A stretch of DNA of 7,080 bases from Spirochaetaceae bacterium (GTDB lineage: Bacteria; Spirochaetota; Spirochaetia; Treponematales; Breznakiellaceae), in contig JAISDG010000111.1 in NCBI GenBank assembly GCA_031265015.1, positions 1-7,080 of the forward strand. The letters run 5' to 3'. The notes under the pieces are model-generated. The model was given only the letters and a program-made list of their open reading frames with translations. It did not search any database and was not told the origin of the DNA. Below, one piece after another: positions 5,554 through 7,080 of this stretch. The first letter of the stretch is position 1. Every line of letters starts with the position of its first letter. The position numbers and the translations under genes are program-made.

Positions 5554-5576
5554 GTATGTATAGTTTCCTCCCTCTG

Positions 5577-5606
5577 AACATAAAAGAGTAAATCAGATTC
5601 TGTCAA
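5577..5606 (-). promoter_or_regulatory. Sigma70-like promoter for the acidic gene
   Basis: Reading the - strand, TTGACA (5606-5601) is a perfect -35 box. After 18 bp comes TATGTT (5582-5577), which matches four of six -10 positions. Transcription would begin near 5570, leaving a short leader that starts at or inside the purine-rich Shine-Dalgarno. This fits the Met5 start (5541) somewhat better than the Met1 start. Confidence 0.5.
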
Positions 5607-5610
5607 GTCT

Positions 5611-5637
5611 TTGGCTTGATTCCCTGAAAAATATAGT
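5611..5637 (+). promoter_or_regulatory. Candidate promoter for ispE
   Basis: TATAGT at 5632-5637 matches five of six -10 positions. The only nearby -35 candidate is TTGGCT (5611-5616; four of six), with a short 15-bp spacer. A start site near 5644-5646 would leave only about 4-6 nt before the ispE ATG at 5650, which has no Shine-Dalgarno, so the message would be almost leaderless. A 5-bp inverted repeat (TCAAG 5603-5607 with CTTGA 5615-5619) overlaps the -35 boxes of both divergent promoters and could bind a regulator. Confidence 0.35.
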
Positions 5638-5649
5638 AAAAAATAACCC

Positions 5650-6645
5650 ATGATTCAATCAATAGCCGGGGAGAAATATACCTGTAAAGCCCCGGGTAAA
5701 ATCAACCTCCATCTGCTGATCGGGGAAAGGCGGCCCGACGGCTTCCACAACCTGGAAAGCGTCTTTACCGCCCTGGATTTTGCCGATACCCTGGTTTTTT
5801 CCCTTTCCGGGGAAGCGGGAAAAACCGTTCTTTCCATGAAAGCGGAAGATCCTCTTCTGGAACTTATCCGCCGGGGGCAGGTTTTTGAACCCATAGCCGC
5901 CGAAAAAAACCTGGTTTACCGGGCCGTGGAGCTGTTTCGGCAAAAAACGGGTTTTTCCCGGGCCGTCGCGGTGGAGGTGACCAAGCGCATTCCCCCCGGT
6001 TCCGGCCTGGGGGGCGGTTCTTCCGACGCCGCCGCGGCCCTTCTGACCCTGAACGGCCTGGCCGCATCTTCGGGCGCCGGCCCCCTCTCCGCGGAGGCCC
6101 TGCTGGAGGCGGCGGCGGAACTGGGGAGCGATGTTCCCTTTTTTGTCCACGCCGCCGGGAACAGGGCCGCCTGTGAAATTTCCGGCCGGGGGGACCGGAT
6201 CAAACCCCTGTCCCCTCCCCCGCCCCTGGGGGTGCTGCTGGCCTTTCCCGGTTTCGGGATCCATACCGGGGGCGCTTTCGGCCTGCTGGATGCCGCCCGC
6301 CGGGAAAATCCCGCAGGCTTTTTCGTCCCCCGGTCCGGGGTAAACCTTAACGGTTCCTGGCCCGGGCCGGAAACCTGGGATTTTTCCAATGATTTTCTGG
6401 GTCTTTTTCTGGACCGGGGGGCGGAAGGGGAAAAGACCCTGTACCGGAGAATGCTGGCGGACCTTAAACGGGCGGGGGCTTCCTTTACGGGCCTTTCCGG
6501 GTCCGGTTCCGCCTGTTTTGGGATCTTTGACAGTCCGGAAGGGGCTCTTGAGGCAAAAAAAAGGCTCCCGGGAACTCCTTATACGCTTCACGCAACGTTT
6601 TTTCTTGCGTCCCGGGTAAGACAGGATTACAATACAAGGTACTGA
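5650..6645 (+). CDS. ispE: 4-diphosphocytidyl-2-C-methyl-D-erythritol kinase
   Basis: The 331-residue protein is IspE, the GHMP-family kinase that phosphorylates CDP-methylerythritol with ATP in the non-mevalonate (MEP) pathway to isoprenoids. The first motif is APGKINLHLLIGERRPDGFH (14-33) with Lys17 at the catalytic lysine position. The glycine-rich ATP loop is PPGSGLGGGSSDAAAAL (115-131), the catalytic Asp161 lies in LGSDVPFF, and the third GHMP motif is LSGSGSACFGIF (282-293). It is longer than the usual 280-300 residues, with extra sequence around 136-152 and 215-245. The ATG at 5650 is the only sensible start, since the conserved region begins at about residue 12; no Shine-Dalgarno is visible. 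spoVG follows after 54 nt; ispE and spoVG also lie close together in Bacillus. The gene implies that the organism uses the MEP route. Confidence 0.96.
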   Translation: MIQSIAGEKYTCKAPGKINLHLLIGERRPDGFHNLESVFTALDFADTLVFSLSGEAGKTVLSMKAEDPLLELIRRGQVFEPIAAEKNLVYRAVELFRQKTGFSRAVAVEVTKRIPPGSGLGGGSSDAAAALLTLNGLAASSGAGPLSAEALLEAAAELGSDVPFFVHAAGNRAACEISGRGDRIKPLSPPPPLGVLLAFPGFGIHTGGAFGLLDAARRENPAGFFVPRSGVNLNGSWPGPETWDFSNDFLGLFLDRGAEGEKTLYRRMLADLKRAGASFTGLSGSGSACFGIFDSPEGALEAKKRLPGTPYTLHATFFLASRVRQDYNTRY

Positions 6646-6656
6646 ACCTTAAGGAG

Positions 6657-6686
6657 AAAGCGGTACCGATTCGTGTTACCTGCTTT
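6657..6686 (+). promoter_or_regulatory. Bulged hairpin just before the spoVG ribosome-binding site
   Basis: AAAGC (6657-6661) pairs with GCTTT (6682-6686) and GGTA (6662-6665) pairs with TACC (6677-6680), leaving one bulged U (6681) and an 11-nt loop. The 3' arm ends 2 nt before the AGGAG of spoVG. It could influence spoVG translation. An alternative pairing, GGTAC (6638-6642) with GTACC (6663-6667), would disrupt it. There is no U-run, so a terminator is unlikely. Confidence 0.25.
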
Positions 6687-6699
6687 ATAGGAGTGAGCC

Positions 6700-6981
6700 G
6701 TGGAAATAACCGACATCCGTGTTCGTAAAGTGGCAGGAGAGGGAAAGCTGAGGGCCTATGTAACCGTTACCTTTGACGACTGTTTTGTGGTTCACAATGT
6801 AAAAATAATAGAGGGTAAAAGCGGAGTTTTCATTGCCATGCCCAGCCGTAAGACCCGGTCGGGCGAATACAAGGATGTGGCCCATCCCATCCATCCCGAA
6901 TTCCGCTCGGAACTGCAAAAAAAGATCCTGGACAAGTACGATTCCGGTAACGTCCAGGACGACATGTCGATGGACCTGTGA
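6700..6981 (+). CDS. spoVG: SpoVG family nucleic-acid-binding regulator
   Basis: The 93-residue protein matches SpoVG: MEITDIRVRKV at the start, LRAYVTVTFDDCFVVHNVKI (17-36), then IEGKSGVFIAMPSRKT (37-52) and DVAHPIHPEFRSELQKKIL (59-77). The name comes from a Bacillus sporulation phenotype, but the family is widespread in non-sporulating bacteria, and Borrelia and Staphylococcus SpoVG bind DNA or RNA and modulate gene expression. The basic segment MPSRKTRSGEYKD (47-59) followed by the C-terminal helix is the region linked to nucleic-acid binding in the family. The GTG at 6700 is chosen because AGGAG (6689-6693) is 6 nt upstream and the family start MEITDIR follows. The C-terminal tail DSGNVQDDMSMDL is acidic and variable, as usual. 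It probably shares a transcript with ispE. Confidence 0.95.
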   Translation: MEITDIRVRKVAGEGKLRAYVTVTFDDCFVVHNVKIIEGKSGVFIAMPSRKTRSGEYKDVAHPIHPEFRSELQKKILDKYDSGNVQDDMSMDL

Positions 6982-6994
6982 CAGTCGTCGTTTA

Positions 6995-7049
6995 GCGGGT
7001 ATTCGCCGGAAAACAAGGTAATGGCACTTCCGAATTTAAAAATACCCGC
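6995..7049 (+). promoter_or_regulatory. 9-bp inverted repeat enclosing a putative start codon
   Basis: GCGGGTATT (6995-7003) is perfectly complementary to AATACCCGC (7041-7049). Inside it CGGAA (7007-7011) pairs with TTCCG (7028-7032), leaving an apical loop at 7012-7027 that contains AAGG and the ATG at 7021. The element begins 13 nt after the spoVG stop. Possible roles are translational control of a downstream gene or stabilisation of the spoVG 3' end. No U-run follows the 3' arm within view. Confidence 0.4.
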
Positions 7050-7080
7050 GGACAGACCCGGACCGGCACGGACAAAAGCA
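7021..7080 (+). CDS. Possible N-terminus of an unidentified gene (runs off window)
   Basis: ATG at 7021 opens a frame that stays open to the last base, giving 20 residues (MALPNLKIPADRPGPARTKA). It lies 39 nt after the spoVG stop on the same strand and in the same frame as spoVG. An AAGG (7015-7018) is only 2 nt from the ATG, so the ribosome-binding site is poor. I do not recognise the sequence, and 20 codons are too few to exclude chance. It is not an obvious start of rplY (ctc) or pth, which follow spoVG in some bacteria. The ATG sits in the loop of the predicted hairpin at 6995-7049. Confidence 0.3.
   Translation, partial: MALPNLKIPADRPGPARTKA

Noticed and set aside
996..6655. The 11-mer AACCTTAAGGA occurs before rpmA (996-1006) and before spoVG (6645-6655).
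   Set aside because: Several shared 11-mers are expected by chance in a 7-kb window, the core is a simple palindrome, and the distances to the start codons differ.
6982..7080. A tRNA gene after spoVG.
   Set aside because: No cloverleaf, no GTTCRA T-loop motif and no acceptor stem of the right size; the inverted repeat spans 55 nt with a different architecture.

Overview
The window reads as chromosomal core-genome DNA from a spirochaete, most likely a treponeme-like member. This is inferred from protein character (rpmA product starting MARKRGGSGAKNGRDSNP, SpoVG without a sporulation context, an LCP-like protein in a nadD/rsfS cluster, many ATGA-type overlaps) and from a GC-rich, G/C-homopolymer-rich coding style. 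It is not proven, because no rRNA or species marker lies in the window. I see no mobile element, CRISPR array, tRNA or rRNA.

Layout. Positions 1-159 carry the C-terminal end of an iron-dependent alcohol dehydrogenase. A 127-bp spacer follows, with a 13-bp direct repeat and a sigma70-like promoter candidate. From 287 to 5292 seven genes run on the + strand with short gaps or overlaps and no recognisable Rho-independent terminator: rplU (L21), prp (the cysteine protease that trims L27 in Firmicutes), rpmA (L27), obgE (50S assembly GTPase), a nadD-yqeK fusion (NAD synthesis plus HD phosphohydrolase), an LCP/LytR_C membrane protein, and rsfS (ribosome silencing factor). This looks like one operon joining large-subunit proteins, their maturation and silencing factors, and NAD/dinucleotide metabolism.

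On the - strand, 5293-5553 encodes a very acidic 86-residue protein whose stop codon abuts the rsfS stop. A 96-bp divergent spacer separates it from the + strand genes ispE (isoprenoid precursor synthesis) and spoVG (nucleic-acid-binding regulator). A possible further + strand gene begins at 7021 and runs off the window.

Points that deserve a second look: (1) nadD-yqeK is broken by a run of ten G at 2665-2674; nine G would give one 412-residue protein. (2) Prp is present although L27 has no N-terminal extension to cleave and none can be encoded upstream. (3) The LCP protein seems to lack most of the arginines used for catalysis in the family. (4) The acidic protein has a repeated D-F-D-D pattern. 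(5) Mutually exclusive hairpins sit between prp and rpmA, and a 9-bp inverted repeat encloses the putative start codon at 7021. I do not see a clear new multi-gene system; the region is mostly ordinary housekeeping sequence.
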